A DNA stretch of 64,000 bases from Actinoplanes missouriensis 431. GTDB lineage: Bacteria; Actinomycetota; Actinomycetes; Mycobacteriales; Micromonosporaceae. Positions 24,578 to 33,299 of this stretch are shown piece by piece. Position 1 is the stretch's first letter. Every line of letters starts with the position of its first letter. A model generated the notes under the pieces. It searched no databases and was not told where the DNA came from. It worked only from the letters and a program-made list of their open reading frames with translations. Location: positions 4,588,001 through 4,652,000 of the forward strand of contig NC_017093.1 in the NCBI RefSeq assembly GCF_000284295.1, read 5' to 3'. Both the position numbers and the translations under genes were made by a program.

Positions 24578-25030
24578 GTGAAGGTTCGAGGTCAGGCGCT
24601 GTTCGCGTTCGTCCGCTTCTGGTCACGGCGCTGGACGGGCGCCCACCTGAGCGCCGAGACGCAACGCGGCCGCGACGTGATGGTCGTCGAGGCGGTGCAC
24701 GCCCTGACCGGCCAGGGCCGGTCCGCCTCCGTCAACGATGTGGCGCGCGAGCTGGGACTCGATCAGTCCGGCGTCAGCCGGATGGTGACCCGCGCGGAAC
24801 ACCAGGGCTTCGTCGTCCGGAGTGCGCCGGGCCGGATCGGCGCGGCATCCGTGATCGCGAACACCGCCGCCGGTGAGGAGCTGCTGCGGCACGCGCACGC
24901 GTGGCAGGACGAGGTGCTGCGGACGCTGACCGCCGACTGGCCGGCCGAGGACGTCGAAACCCTCATGACGCTCATGGAACGCCTGGTGCAGGCACAGAAC
25001 GCCGCCGACCGGACCACGCTGCCGTCCTGA
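24578..25030 (+). CDS. MarR-family transcriptional regulator
   Basis: A 150-residue regulator from GTG 24578, six bases after GGAGG (an ATG at 24572 overlaps that ribosome site and is rejected). It starts VKVRGQALFAFVRFW, has the winged HTH SASVNDVARELGLDQSGVSR (about 52-71) and ends with a helical dimer arm. The divergent SnoaL-like gene and the two identical palindromes in the shared promoter suggest it represses both genes. The wing GFVVRSAPGRIGAASVIANT lacks the DxRxx motif typical of classical MarR, so its ligand response may differ. Confidence 0.84.
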   Translation: MKVRGQALFAFVRFWSRRWTGAHLSAETQRGRDVMVVEAVHALTGQGRSASVNDVARELGLDQSGVSRMVTRAEHQGFVVRSAPGRIGAASVIANTAAGEELLRHAHAWQDEVLRTLTADWPAEDVETLMTLMERLVQAQNAADRTTLPS

Positions 25031-25091
25031 CGCCGCCACTGCAGTTGCTCCGCAGCCGCATCCGGCCTCGCAACCGCCGGCGCCCACGCTG

Positions 25092-25676
25092 ATGACCGTG
25101 CCCGCCGCTGACCCACCTCACGTCTCGCGACGTCGACAGCTCATCGGATCGGTGATCACCGTGCTGGTCCTGGCCGGTGCGGGCGCCCTCGTCCGGACCG
25201 GGATCCCTCATACGGCGCAGCCGAACGGCGTGTACGTGTGCGTGACGGACGACTCGCAGACCGAGGAGGAACAAGCCACCGCCGTGGCCCTCTGCGACCG
25301 CGAAGCCCTGGACGAGAGCAGCCGCAAGCCCCTGCCGTCCCCGGCCGGCACCGACCAGGACGCCGCCACCCGGGTATGGCGTGCTCTCCTCGATGCGATC
25401 TGCACTCCGGGCGGCGGCGACCTCATCTGCCGGGCTCCCCGACCCGCCACCGAAGCCGACGTCGACATGGTCCGGCGAGTGCTGCACGACCAGGGCTTCC
25501 CCGATGCCATCGTGCGCCTGGCCCGCCCCGACGACCCGGCGCCAGCGGGCGCCGTCATGTACGCCGCCGCCCTCCCCGGCGGTGCCTGCATCGCCACCTA
25601 CGCCGAGATGGGCGAGGGCCCTCGCCGCGCGGAGATCACCGGCCCCCTCCTCGACGGCGGCTGCCTGGCGCCCTGA
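25092..25676 (+). CDS. secreted or membrane-anchored protein of unknown function
   Basis: A 194-residue protein from ATG 25092. A basic N-terminus (SRRRQLIG) is followed by a single hydrophobic segment (SVITVLVLAGAGALVRTG, about 20-37), so it is probably an anchored exported protein. The rest is acidic to neutral, with an even number of Cys (VCVTDD, LCDREA, ICTPGGGDLICRAP, GACIATYAE, GGCLAP) that could form disulfides outside the cell. No family recognised. It starts 61 bases after the MarR gene, possibly in the same transcript. Confidence 0.72.
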   Translation: MTVPAADPPHVSRRRQLIGSVITVLVLAGAGALVRTGIPHTAQPNGVYVCVTDDSQTEEEQATAVALCDREALDESSRKPLPSPAGTDQDAATRVWRALLDAICTPGGGDLICRAPRPATEADVDMVRRVLHDQGFPDAIVRLARPDDPAPAGAVMYAAALPGGACIATYAEMGEGPRRAEITGPLLDGGCLAP

Positions 25677-25781
25677 GCGCGGATCGCCTCGGCGAGTTGG
25701 TCGAACGCGCGCGGGCCCGGCGGGAAAATCGGGCGACAAGGGTGGGTGGCGTGGTGAGAATGGCGTTCCGTGGAGAAGAAC

Positions 25782-26648
25782 GTGACTGCGCCGGACCGTC
25801 TCGGCGTGACCCTGCTGCCCGACGGCCGGCGACTGGGCTGGGCCGAGTGGGGACCGGCCTCCGGCACCCCGGTGCTGTTCTGCCCCGGCGCCGCCACCAG
25901 CCGGTCGCTCGGGTTCGGCGCCCATCTGCTCGCCGGGCTCGGCGACCACGGTGTGCGTCTGATCTCGGTGGACCGTCCCGGACTGGGCGCCTCCGATCCG
26001 GCGCCCGGCCGCACGCTGCTCGACTTCGCCGGTGACATGACGTCACTGGTCGGGCTGCGGGAGCTGACCGGCGTACGCGGAATCGGGTTTTCGCAGGGTG
26101 CGCCGTTTCTCCTGGCCTGCGCCGCCGCGGGGACCCTGGATGCCGCGGCCGTGGTGGCCGGCACCGACGAGCTGGCCCACCCGTCGTTCGCCGCGTCGCT
26201 GATCCCGGACGTCGCCGCGATGGTCGACGCGGTGCGTTCCGACCCGGTGGCCGCGGAGCGATTCTTCGCCGGGTGGGGTGACGCGGACGGTTTCTGGCAG
26301 CGGATCCTGTCGATGGCAGGGGACGGTGATCGGGCCGTCTACACCGATCCGGCGTTCGCGGAGGCGTACCGCCGGGCTCTGCACGAGGCGTTCGTGCAGG
26401 GGCCGGGTGGATACGCCCGGGACACGGTTCTGGCGTCGGCCCGGTGGCCGTTCGACCCCGCCGACGTGCGGATTCCGGTCGATCTCTGGTACGGGGACGC
26501 CGACACCAGCCCGGTCCACTCCCCCGATCTCGGGGCGACGCTGGCGTCACGTCTTCCGGACGCGCGGCGGCATGTGGTGGCGGGTGCGGGTGGCGCGCTG
26601 CTGTGGACGCACGCCGAGCCGATCCTGGAAACCCTGATGTCCCGCTGA
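25782..26648 (+). CDS. alpha/beta hydrolase fold protein, catalytic His position changed
   Basis: A 288-residue alpha/beta hydrolase from GTG 25782 (GGAG six bases upstream; the GTG at 25770 would overlap it). The oxyanion strand PVLFCPGAATSRSL, the DRPGLGASD turn and the nucleophile elbow GIGFSQGAPF (about 93-102) are present, and the acid is probably in WYGDADTSPV. At the usual histidine site the sequence reads VVAGAGGALLWTHAEPIL, with Gly where GxGH is expected and a His six residues later. It may be a weak or non-hydrolytic member, or use the later His. Cytoplasmic; substrate unknown. Confidence 0.83.
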   Translation: MTAPDRLGVTLLPDGRRLGWAEWGPASGTPVLFCPGAATSRSLGFGAHLLAGLGDHGVRLISVDRPGLGASDPAPGRTLLDFAGDMTSLVGLRELTGVRGIGFSQGAPFLLACAAAGTLDAAAVVAGTDELAHPSFAASLIPDVAAMVDAVRSDPVAAERFFAGWGDADGFWQRILSMAGDGDRAVYTDPAFAEAYRRALHEAFVQGPGGYARDTVLASARWPFDPADVRIPVDLWYGDADTSPVHSPDLGATLASRLPDARRHVVAGAGGALLWTHAEPILETLMSR

Positions 26649-26656
26649 CCCGGGAC

Positions 26657-26953
26657 TCAGCGCCGCGTCCACCACCGGGGCCGCGGCACGCGAGCCGGTT
26701 GCGGGGGTGCGGCGCGGGGCAACGGCGGGAACGGGCCCCAGTCCACCTCGCCGCCGGTGTGCTCGGCCCGGTCGAAGGTGACCGCGCCGGGATCGCTGCG
26801 CACGCCGTCGAACCGCACGCGCGCGCTGCCGTGGCCCAGTTGCTCCGAGGCCTTCACGAACCGCTCGGTGAACAGCTTCCCGTCCTCGCGCCGCTCCGCC
26901 GACTCGCTGTGGCGCTGCTTGCGGTAGGCGAGCCTCGAGTCCTTCACCCGCAC
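26657..26953 (-). CDS. hypothetical small basic protein (98 aa)
   Basis: Starts MRVKDSRLAYRKQRHSESAE at 26953 and ends in a proline- and tryptophan-rich tail (PPLPRAAPPQPARVPRPRWW). The first 75 residues are charged and look helical then beta; no hydrophobic segment. Codon bias fits a real gene and it is convergent with the hydrolase, eight bases apart. The ribosome site is weak, so a GTG three codons in is a possible start. No family recognised. Confidence 0.5.
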   Translation of the reverse strand: MRVKDSRLAYRKQRHSESAERREDGKLFTERFVKASEQLGHGSARVRFDGVRSDPGAVTFDRAEHTGGEVDWGPFPPLPRAAPPQPARVPRPRWWTRR

Positions 26954-27179
26954 ATCACACCAGCGGGAGCGGGCGGGCTTCGCACCGAGAGGGCGACACT
27001 TCGGTCGCGCAAGAGAAGTCGATCGTTCAGCGTCTCGAAACTGCTGTGATCATGGGCCGGTCACCACGATTTCCCGCCGCTGGACGATCACGAGCAACAC
27101 CCAGGTCAGCCGCCGGGCGAAATTCGGAGTTGGTAGAGACGCAACTCGAACGCAGCGAGTGGTGGCACCCGGATGGGCG

Positions 27180-27491
27180 TCAACCGGTTCCGCAGAGGAT
27201 GGCCAGGATGGCTGTCAGGACGCCGGGGAAGCGGTGCTCCACCTCGGCCAGGCGCAGCTCGCAGCGGCGGTAGCGGCCCTCCTGCGTGACCCGGACGATG
27301 CCGCTGGCCAGGAGCACCTTCAGGTGGTGCGACAGGGTCGACATCGTGACGCCGACCTGGAAGCTGCCGGTCACCACGCCGTCCGCCGCCGCCAGCTGGC
27401 GGATCACCTCGAGGCGGACCGGGTCGGCGAGGGCGTCGAGCACCGCCGGCAGTTCGACGGCGTCCAGGGAGACCTGCTCCGATCCGCGCAT
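27180..27491 (-). CDS. ArsR-family HTH regulator
   Basis: A 103-residue winged-helix protein starting MRGSEQVSLDAVELPAVLDA at 27491, with GGGG upstream. The core LADPVRLEVIRQLAAADG, the recognition helix VTMSTLSHHLKVLLASGIVR (about 54-73) and the wing QEGRYRRCELRLAEVEHRFP are classical ArsR. No CXCXXC metal site is seen in the recognition helix, so it may respond to something other than a metal, or be redox- or ligand-independent. It stands alone, with 226 bases of apparently empty DNA on its 3' side. Confidence 0.86.
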   Translation of the reverse strand: MRGSEQVSLDAVELPAVLDALADPVRLEVIRQLAAADGVVTGSFQVGVTMSTLSHHLKVLLASGIVRVTQEGRYRRCELRLAEVEHRFPGVLTAILAILCGTG

Positions 27492-27633
27492 GACGATGCC
27501 CCTTGCCACTTGTTCCTGGCATCAGCGTCGCATCCCGCCGCCGCGATGGTGCGGGCGGCTGCCCGTACCCGATGGGAAGTCGGTTTTCCGGCACGTCAGC
27601 GGCATCGCCGTGCTTCTGTGGTGCACTCGAGAC

Positions 27634-28538
27634 ATGGCCGATCCTGTGCAAGTCTTCTGGGCGCCGGCAGGGGCGAGCATGCCGGCTCTCGGCGCACGCG
27701 CGCTCGTCGACGTGACCGATGGTGATACGCCGAATCTGCGGATGCGGTGCGGATGCTCTCGGTCGACACGCCGGAGGTGACCGCACGCAGCGAGCAGCGG
27801 GCGGCCGCGATCGACACCGAGTTCCTGCAGCTCGCGGAGTGGATCCGGAAAGGACTGGCGCCGATCTCCGCGGCTCTGGGCGAGTTCCTGCTGCCGAAGC
27901 TGGAGACCGGGCACGCGGGCACGCTGCACTTCACGCAGGGGAAGGCCGCGTCCGCTTTCGCCAAGGAGAACATCGCCGCGCGGCTGGCCCGGCCGAACGG
28001 GCGGCAGCGGGAGATCTTCATCCGGGTCGCGGACAGCCCGTTCGACGGCGCGAACCGGCTGCTCGCCTACGTCGCGCCGGACTACACCGAGCAGGAGCGG
28101 CGGGAGATCCCGAAGCGGCTGCGGCCGACGTTCAACCTGGATCTCGTGGTCGCCGGGCAGGCTGCGACGTTCGTCATCTATCCGTCGGTGCCGGGCGCCG
28201 AGGACCTGGCGCTGCTGATCGACGCCGCGGCGGCGGCTCGCACGGGTGGGCTCGGCATCTGGTCGACACCGGAGACCTTGATCGCGTACGAGTACCGCGC
28301 GCTGGAAGACCTGTATCAGATCACCCGGAAGAAGGTGTCCAACGAGCCGCTCGACGTCGGCGAACGGTCCTGGCGGGAACGGTACTGCGCGGACATGCGC
28401 AACCGGGTGCTGCACGGCCCGGAGGACTACTTCGGCATCGAGCCGGAGTACCGCCTGTGGATCTGGCCGCAGGACCTGCGCGACGCGGTGTCGCGGCTGA
28501 ACCTCACGCCGGCCCCGGAGTTGGCGGCCGGCGTGTGA
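27634..28538 (+). pseudogene. SNase-like nuclease gene broken by one-base deletion
   Basis: From ATG 27634 one frame reads MADPVQVFWAPAGASMPALG and on to VDVTDGDTPNLRM (ending at 27744), and the next frame then continues as VRMLSVDTPEVTARSEQRAA to the stop at 28538. Together they make one staphylococcal-nuclease-like protein of about 300 residues (GDT...RMLSVDTPE carries the Arg and Glu of the active site). One base is missing at 27745-27746, where CNG (Pro) would restore the frame. The downstream part alone could start at GTG 27747 (263 residues) but would lack the first strands. It may be a true lesion, a sequence error or, less likely, a programmed shift. Confidence 0.8.
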
Positions 28539-28548
28539 TCCGGTCCGG

Positions 28549-29592
28549 TCAGCGCAGGGTGTCGACGTCGATCACGAAGCGGTAGCGGACGTCCGACTTC
28601 AGCACCCGCTCGTAGGCGTCGTTCACCTGGTCGGCGCCGATCACCTCGACCTCGGCGGCGATGCCGCGCTCGGCGCAGAAGTCCAGCATCTCCTGGGTCT
28701 CGGCGATGCCGCCGATGCTGGAGCCGGCGAACGAGCGGCGACCGCCGAACAGGGAGAACACCTGCACCGGCAGCGGCTCCGGCGGGGCGCCGACGCTGAC
28801 CAGCGTGCCGTCGAGCCGGAGCAGGCTCAGGTACTGGTTGATGTCGATCGGCGCGCTGACCGTGTTGACGATCAGGTCGAAGCCGTTGCGCAGGGCCTCG
28901 AAGGTGGCCGGGTCGCTCGTCGCGTAGTAGTGCTGGGCGCCGAACGCGAGACCGTCGTCCTTCTTGCCCAGGGTCTGCGACAGGACGGTGACCTCGGCGC
29001 CCATCGCGGCGGCCAGCTTCACGGCCATGTGACCGAGACCGCCCATGCCGACGACGGCGACCTTCTTGCCCGGCCCGGCCTTCCAGTGGGCGAGCGGGGA
29101 GTACGTGGTGATGCCCGCGCAGAGCAGCGGCGCCGCCGCCTCGATCGGGATCTCGGTCGGCACCCGGAGCACGAAGTCCTGGTCGACGACGATGTGGGTG
29201 GAGTATCCGCCCTGCGTGATCGTGCCGTCGCGGTCGACCGCGGCGTACGTCCCGGTGTTGCCGGCCTCGCAGTACTGCTCCTGGCCGGCCCGGCAGTTCG
29301 CGCACTCCCGGCACGAGTTGACCATGCAGCCGACGCCGACCCGGTCGCCGACCGCGTGCCGGGTCACCTCGGGGCCGACCGCGGTGACGTGCCCGACGAT
29401 CTCGTGACCGACGGTGAGCGGGTACGCCACCCGGCCCCAGTCGCCGCGGACCGTGTGGATGTCGGAGTGGCAGATGCCGGCGTAGCTGATCTCGATCAGG
29501 ATGTCGCGCGGCCCCAGGTCGCGGCGCTCGACGGTGGTGCGGACCAGCGGTTCGGTCGCCGAGGTCGCGGCGATCGCGTTGACGGTGAGAAT
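28549..29592 (-). CDS. zinc-dependent alcohol dehydrogenase (YahK/cinnamyl-type), ATT start
   Basis: A 347-residue zinc MDR. The catalytic GICHSDIH and GHEIVG motifs, the structural zinc loop CRECANCRAGQEQYC and the cofactor motif VVGMGGLGHMAVKLAAAMGA are intact, as in NADPH-linked aldehyde reductases of the cinnamyl alcohol dehydrogenase group. The protein should begin xLTVNAIAATSATEPLVRTT; the codon there is ATT (29592), six bases after AAGGAGG, and no ATG, GTG or TTG occurs nearby in frame, so an ATT start is likely. It is divergent from an XRE regulator and ends ten bases from the convergent nuclease gene. It probably reduces aldehydes in the cytoplasm. Confidence 0.87.
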   Translation of the reverse strand: MLTVNAIAATSATEPLVRTTVERRDLGPRDILIEISYAGICHSDIHTVRGDWGRVAYPLTVGHEIVGHVTAVGPEVTRHAVGDRVGVGCMVNSCRECANCRAGQEQYCEAGNTGTYAAVDRDGTITQGGYSTHIVVDQDFVLRVPTEIPIEAAAPLLCAGITTYSPLAHWKAGPGKKVAVVGMGGLGHMAVKLAAAMGAEVTVLSQTLGKKDDGLAFGAQHYYATSDPATFEALRNGFDLIVNTVSAPIDINQYLSLLRLDGTLVSVGAPPEPLPVQVFSLFGGRRSFAGSSIGGIAETQEMLDFCAERGIAAEVEVIGADQVNDAYERVLKSDVRYRFVIDVDTLR

Positions 29593-29662
29593 GGTGTTCC
29601 TCCTTGACGTAGGTGACCAGCTAACCGCGTTCCGGCGCGGGAAGGGAGTTCTTACCGATAGG

Positions 29663-29677
29663 TGTACTGACAGTGCA
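29663..29677. promoter_or_regulatory. imperfect palindrome TGTACTG-A-CAGTGCA
   Basis: Seven-base arms, six of seven matching, centred between the divergent alcohol dehydrogenase (start 29592) and XRE regulator (start 29713). Candidate operator for the XRE protein; inference from position and symmetry. Confidence 0.45.
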
Positions 29678-29712
29678 TCCCTGGGCCGATCGCGGGGTCG
29701 TACCGTCGTGAC

Positions 29713-30576
29713 ATGGACAACCGAGCCGAGGTGCGGGACTTCCTCACCACCCGCCGCGCCAAGATCACCCCGGAGCGGGCGGGGCTGCCCGTCACCGGGA
29801 CCCGCCGGGTCTCCGGGCTGCGCCGCAGCGAGGTCGCCGCGCTGGCCGGGGTGAGCGTGGAGTACTACGCGAAGCTGGAGCGCGGCTCGCTGGCCGGGGT
29901 GTCCGCTGGGGTGCTCGACGCGATCGCGCGGGCGCTGCAGCTCGACGACGCCGAGCGGGCGCACCTGGTCCGGCTCGCGCAGGCGGCGAACGGCAGCAAC
30001 GCGGTGCTGCGGCCGAGCCGCCGGCCGAAGCCGTGGAGTGTGCGGCCCGGCCTGCAGTGGGCGCTGGACGCCGTCACCAGCCCGGCGATCGTGGTGAACG
30101 GCCGGCAGGACCTGCTCGCCGCGAACACGCTGGCCCGGGCGATGTACACCGACGTGTTCGCGGCTCCGGAGCCGAACTTCGGGCGGTTCACGTTCCTGGA
30201 CGCGGCGGCCAGGCGGTTCTACCCGGACTGGAACCTGGCCGCCGACATGACCGTGGCGAACCTGCGGACCGCGGCCGGCAAGGATCCGCACGACAAGGGC
30301 CTGCACGACCTGGTCGGCGAGCTGAGCACCCGCAGTGACGAGTTCCGGCGCCGGTGGGGCGCGCACAACGTGCGGATCCACGGCGCCGGGGTGAAGACGT
30401 TCCGGCATCACGTGGTCGGGGAGCTGGTCCTGGCGTACGAGACGATGGATCTGCAGGCCGAGGCGGACCTGGCGATGACCGTCTACGCCGCCGAGCCGGG
30501 GTCGGCGACGGCGGACGCGCTGGCGCTGCTGGCGTCCTGGGCCGCCACCGACGCGGGGTCCCCGGCGGCGCGGTGA
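29713..30576 (+). CDS. XRE-family regulator with MmyB-like ligand-binding domain
   Basis: A 287-residue protein starting MDNRAEVRDFLTTRRAKITP. Residues about 8-75 hold the HTH, with RRSEVAALAGVSVEYYAKLE and GVSAGVLDAIARALQLDDAE. From about 105 onward the MmyB-like/PAS-type sensor shows AIVVNGRQDLLAANTLARAM and ends with FRHHVVGELVLAYETMDLQA, which in this family binds fatty-acid-like or small hydrophobic ligands. Such regulators usually govern a divergent dehydrogenase, which is exactly the arrangement here. Three bases separate its stop from the convergent cyclase gene. Confidence 0.9.
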   Translation: MDNRAEVRDFLTTRRAKITPERAGLPVTGTRRVSGLRRSEVAALAGVSVEYYAKLERGSLAGVSAGVLDAIARALQLDDAERAHLVRLAQAANGSNAVLRPSRRPKPWSVRPGLQWALDAVTSPAIVVNGRQDLLAANTLARAMYTDVFAAPEPNFGRFTFLDAAARRFYPDWNLAADMTVANLRTAAGKDPHDKGLHDLVGELSTRSDEFRRRWGAHNVRIHGAGVKTFRHHVVGELVLAYETMDLQAEADLAMTVYAAEPGSATADALALLASWAATDAGSPAAR

Positions 30577-30579
30577 CGG

Positions 30580-31383
30580 TCAGCGGGTGGCGAGCACCCG
30601 TGCCTGGCCGCCGGACCCGCCCTCGTACGGGATCAACCCCACCATGATCGTCGCCCCGGTGGGCGGGAGGCGGTGGAGGTTCGCCAGGTTCTCCATGCCG
30701 TAACGGTCGGCGCCGGTGAGAACGTGGTGGGTGTCGTAGGTGACCGAATTGCCGGGATCGATGCTGAGCGTGTCCACGCCCAGGCTCCTGATCCTGCGGT
30801 GCCGCAGCAGCCACTCGCAGGCGTCCGTACCGAACCCCGGGAAGTGCATCCGGCCGGCCGCGTCCACCCCGCGGTACGCGTCCGCGTCACCGGACCGCTT
30901 GCCCCACCCGGAATGCATCAGCACGGCCGCGCCGTCCGGGATGCGGCCGTGCCGCCGCTCGAACGCGCGCAGGTCGGCCACGGTCACGACGGTGTCCGCG
31001 TCCCGGGCCGCCCGATCCGCGATGTCGACCACCACGGCCGGCAGGATCAGCTCGGACGGCTGCAGCTCGGTGGCGACCCGCCCGCCCTTGGTGAAGTGGG
31101 CGGGCGCGTCCACGTGCGTGCCGATGTGCTCCAGGATCTTCCATTCCTGCAGGAAGTAGCCGTCCTTCTCGATGGTGGCGACGGTGTGGCGGACCGCCTC
31201 CTCGCCGGGTTCGAAGGCGGGGAAGGACGTCGTCAGCGGATAGGTCAGGTCGAGCGGACCGTTCGCTTTCGGTCCGGCTTTCGCCGGCTCACCCAGCGCG
31301 ACGGCAGCGGCGGCGGCGGCCACGCCGCCGGCGAGGGCACCACGGCGGGTGATGCGGTGATTGCTGAGACACATGGCGCCCAT
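30580..31383 (-). CDS. Tat-exported cyclase family protein (kynurenine formamidase-like fold)
   Basis: A 267-residue protein with a twin-arginine signal (NHRITRRGALAGGVAAAAAA). The metal motif HIGTHVDAPAHF (about 103-114) defines the cyclase/KynB-like hydrolase superfamily, which hydrolyses amides or lactones with two metals. Later conserved turns include SGWGKR and GVDTLSIDPGNS. Export through Tat suits a folded metal enzyme acting outside the cell, so kynurenine formamidase itself is unlikely. Its first ATG (31383) follows GGGAG; a second ATG three codons on would also serve. Substrate unknown. Confidence 0.86.
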   Translation of the reverse strand: MGAMCLSNHRITRRGALAGGVAAAAAAVALGEPAKAGPKANGPLDLTYPLTTSFPAFEPGEEAVRHTVATIEKDGYFLQEWKILEHIGTHVDAPAHFTKGGRVATELQPSELILPAVVVDIADRAARDADTVVTVADLRAFERRHGRIPDGAAVLMHSGWGKRSGDADAYRGVDAAGRMHFPGFGTDACEWLLRHRRIRSLGVDTLSIDPGNSVTYDTHHVLTGADRYGMENLANLHRLPPTGATIMVGLIPYEGGSGGQARVLATR

Positions 31384-31464
31384 CGTGCCCAGCTCCCGCG
31401 GTCCCGCGCCGGTGCCTCGCCGACGGCGGCGGCAGGTCCACCCTGACGGTGGAAGCGCGACTGA

Positions 31465-32379
31465 TCAGATCCGGCCGGCACCCGCCCCGGCGGTAACGAT
31501 CGACGGCACCGACGACGCCGGATCCAGCGTGTAGGAGTAGTACGTCGAAGGTTCCCGCACGGACCCGCCCGCCTCGCACGGCCCCGATCCGGTGAACACG
31601 TTGGCGCGCTGCACCAGCCGTCCCGGGCCGCTGTCGGCGTACCCGCTGGTGGAGTAGCACGGGTGGGGCACCCCGGCGAAGTAGTTGCCCTCGACGACCA
31701 CGCCGCCGTTCATCGTGGACGCCACCCCGTACAGCTCGTTGCCGTCGAAGTAGTTGTTGTAGACGTGCACCGGCTCGCCGAACCGCACCCGGGGATGCCG
31801 CTGCCGGGACCCGTCGAACCAGTTGTGGTGGATGCTGACCTTGAGATGGCCGACGTCGCTGGAGGACGCGCCGTCGGAGTGCCCGATCAGCATGCTCTTG
31901 TCGGTGCCGGCGAAATGGTTCCACGAGACGGTGACGTAGTCCGCGCCGCGCACCACGTCGACCGAGCCGTCCACCGGGGCGACGAACGTGTTGTGGTCGA
32001 TCCAGATGTGGTGTGACTGCTGGCCGACGTTTATCGCGTCGTCCTCGGCGCCGGCGAACGTCAGGTTCCGCACGATCACGTGCGAGGACCGGTAGAAGTC
32101 GAAGCCGCCGCCGGTGATGGTGGCGTCGCTGCCGAGCCCGACGATCGTCTTGTTCGGCCGGACGCCCTGTTTGCTGGTGACGGCGATGGTCCCGGACACC
32201 TGAATGATCAGCGGGCCGACCGTGTCGATCGCGTCGAGCAGCTCGTCGGTGGTGTCCACCGTGACGGTGGCGCCGCCGGCCCCGCCGATCGTGCCGGTGG
32301 CGAAACCGTCCGCGGCGGCGGGCGCCGCCACCGGGATCGGCGCGGTGAGGGTGAGCAGCGCGGCGAGCAGAACGTGCAT
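31465..32379 (-). CDS. pectate lyase, PL1 family (third of tandem set)
   Basis: A 304-residue secreted lyase with a Sec signal (MHVLLAALLTLTAPIPVAAP). The right-handed beta-helix repeats are visible, with vWIDHNTF (IWIDHNTFVAP), calcium-binding aspartates around DGSVDV, and the catalytic Arg region RHPRVRFGEPVHVYNNYF. It eliminates polygalacturonate between residues, giving unsaturated oligogalacturonides outside the cell. Its ATG overlaps the stop of the upstream lyase gene by one base (TGATG), with GGAGG inside that gene, so it is made in coupled fashion. It shares its C-terminal SYTLDPASSVPS segment with the neighbour, pointing to tandem duplication. Confidence 0.92.
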   Translation of the reverse strand: MHVLLAALLTLTAPIPVAAPAAADGFATGTIGGAGGATVTVDTTDELLDAIDTVGPLIIQVSGTIAVTSKQGVRPNKTIVGLGSDATITGGGFDFYRSSHVIVRNLTFAGAEDDAINVGQQSHHIWIDHNTFVAPVDGSVDVVRGADYVTVSWNHFAGTDKSMLIGHSDGASSSDVGHLKVSIHHNWFDGSRQRHPRVRFGEPVHVYNNYFDGNELYGVASTMNGGVVVEGNYFAGVPHPCYSTSGYADSGPGRLVQRANVFTGSGPCEAGGSVREPSTYYSYTLDPASSVPSIVTAGAGAGRI

Positions 32380-33299
32380 CAGATCCTCCCCACCCCGGCG
32401 CCCGCGGTGACCAGGGACGGCACCGACGACGCCGGATCGAGCGTGTAGGAGTAGTAACCGGACGGCTCGGCCACCGTGCCGCCGGCCTCGCAGGTCCCGG
32501 AGTTCACGAACGCGTTGAGCCGCTGCACCAGCCGGCCGGGCGCGCTGTCGGCGTACCCACCGGTGGAGTGACACGGGTGGGCCACGTTCTCGAAGTAGTT
32601 GCCCTCGGCGACCACTCCGGCGTTCTCGGTGGACGCGATGCCGTACAGGCCGATGTTGCGGTAGTAGTTGTTGTAGACGTGCACCGGCTCGCCGAAACGG
32701 ACCCGCGGGTGGCGCTGGTTCGAGCCGTCGAAATAGTTGTGGTGATAGGTGACGCGCAGATATCCGATGTCGGCGGTGAAGTTGTCGGAGTGGCCGAGCA
32801 GCATCGACTTGTCGGTGCCGAGGAATCGGTTCCAGGAGACCGTCACGTTCGTCGACTGCCGTTTGATGTCGAGCGAGCCGTCATATCCGGGCAGGAACTC
32901 GTTGTGGTCGATCCAGACGTGGTGCGCCTTGTTGGTGACGCTTATCGCGTCGTCGGAGGCGTTGCTGAACCGGATGTTGCGGACGATCACGTTGTTGCCG
33001 GGTCGCGTGGTCGTACCCAATTGGAGGCCGCCGCCGGAGATCTCCGCTGAAGCACCGACCCCCAGGATGCTCTTGTTCGCGACCACCGTGACCATGCCGC
33101 CCACGCTGATCCGGCCGGAAACCATGATCGTGTACGGGGTGTTCGCGCCGGCGTAGCGAGCCAGGTCGGCGCCGTTCGTGACGGTGACGGTCGGTCCGGC
33201 CACGCCTCCGGTGGTCCCGGTGGCGAAACCGTCCGCCGTGGGCGCTGCCGCCGGGACCGGCAGCGCCGCGGCGAGGACCATGGCGAGAAGTGTGTGCAT
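32379..33299 (-). CDS. pectate lyase, PL1 family (second of tandem set)
   Basis: A 306-residue secreted lyase (signal MHTLLAMVLAAALPVPAAAP), paralogous to both neighbours. Conserved features are VWIDHNEFLPG, the calcium region DGSLDI, and RHPRVRFGEPVHVYNNYY with the catalytic arginine. Overlap of TGATG with the gene before it and of one base with the gene after it fixes the operon order. Likely the same extracellular reaction on homogalacturonan, perhaps with a different methylation or chain-length preference from its paralogues. Cysteines (HPCHST, GTCEAG) probably form a disulfide, as in the third copy. Confidence 0.92.
   Translation of the reverse strand: MHTLLAMVLAAALPVPAAAPTADGFATGTTGGVAGPTVTVTNGADLARYAGANTPYTIMVSGRISVGGMVTVVANKSILGVGASAEISGGGLQLGTTTRPGNNVIVRNIRFSNASDDAISVTNKAHHVWIDHNEFLPGYDGSLDIKRQSTNVTVSWNRFLGTDKSMLLGHSDNFTADIGYLRVTYHHNYFDGSNQRHPRVRFGEPVHVYNNYYRNIGLYGIASTENAGVVAEGNYFENVAHPCHSTGGYADSAPGRLVQRLNAFVNSGTCEAGGTVAEPSGYYSYTLDPASSVPSLVTAGAGVGRI

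Noticed and set aside
28549..30411. Extension of the alcohol dehydrogenase to an ATG at 30411 (620 codons)
   Set aside because: It would run antisense through the XRE regulator gene and the added sequence has no domain; AAGGAGG before ATT at 29592 fits the true N-terminus.
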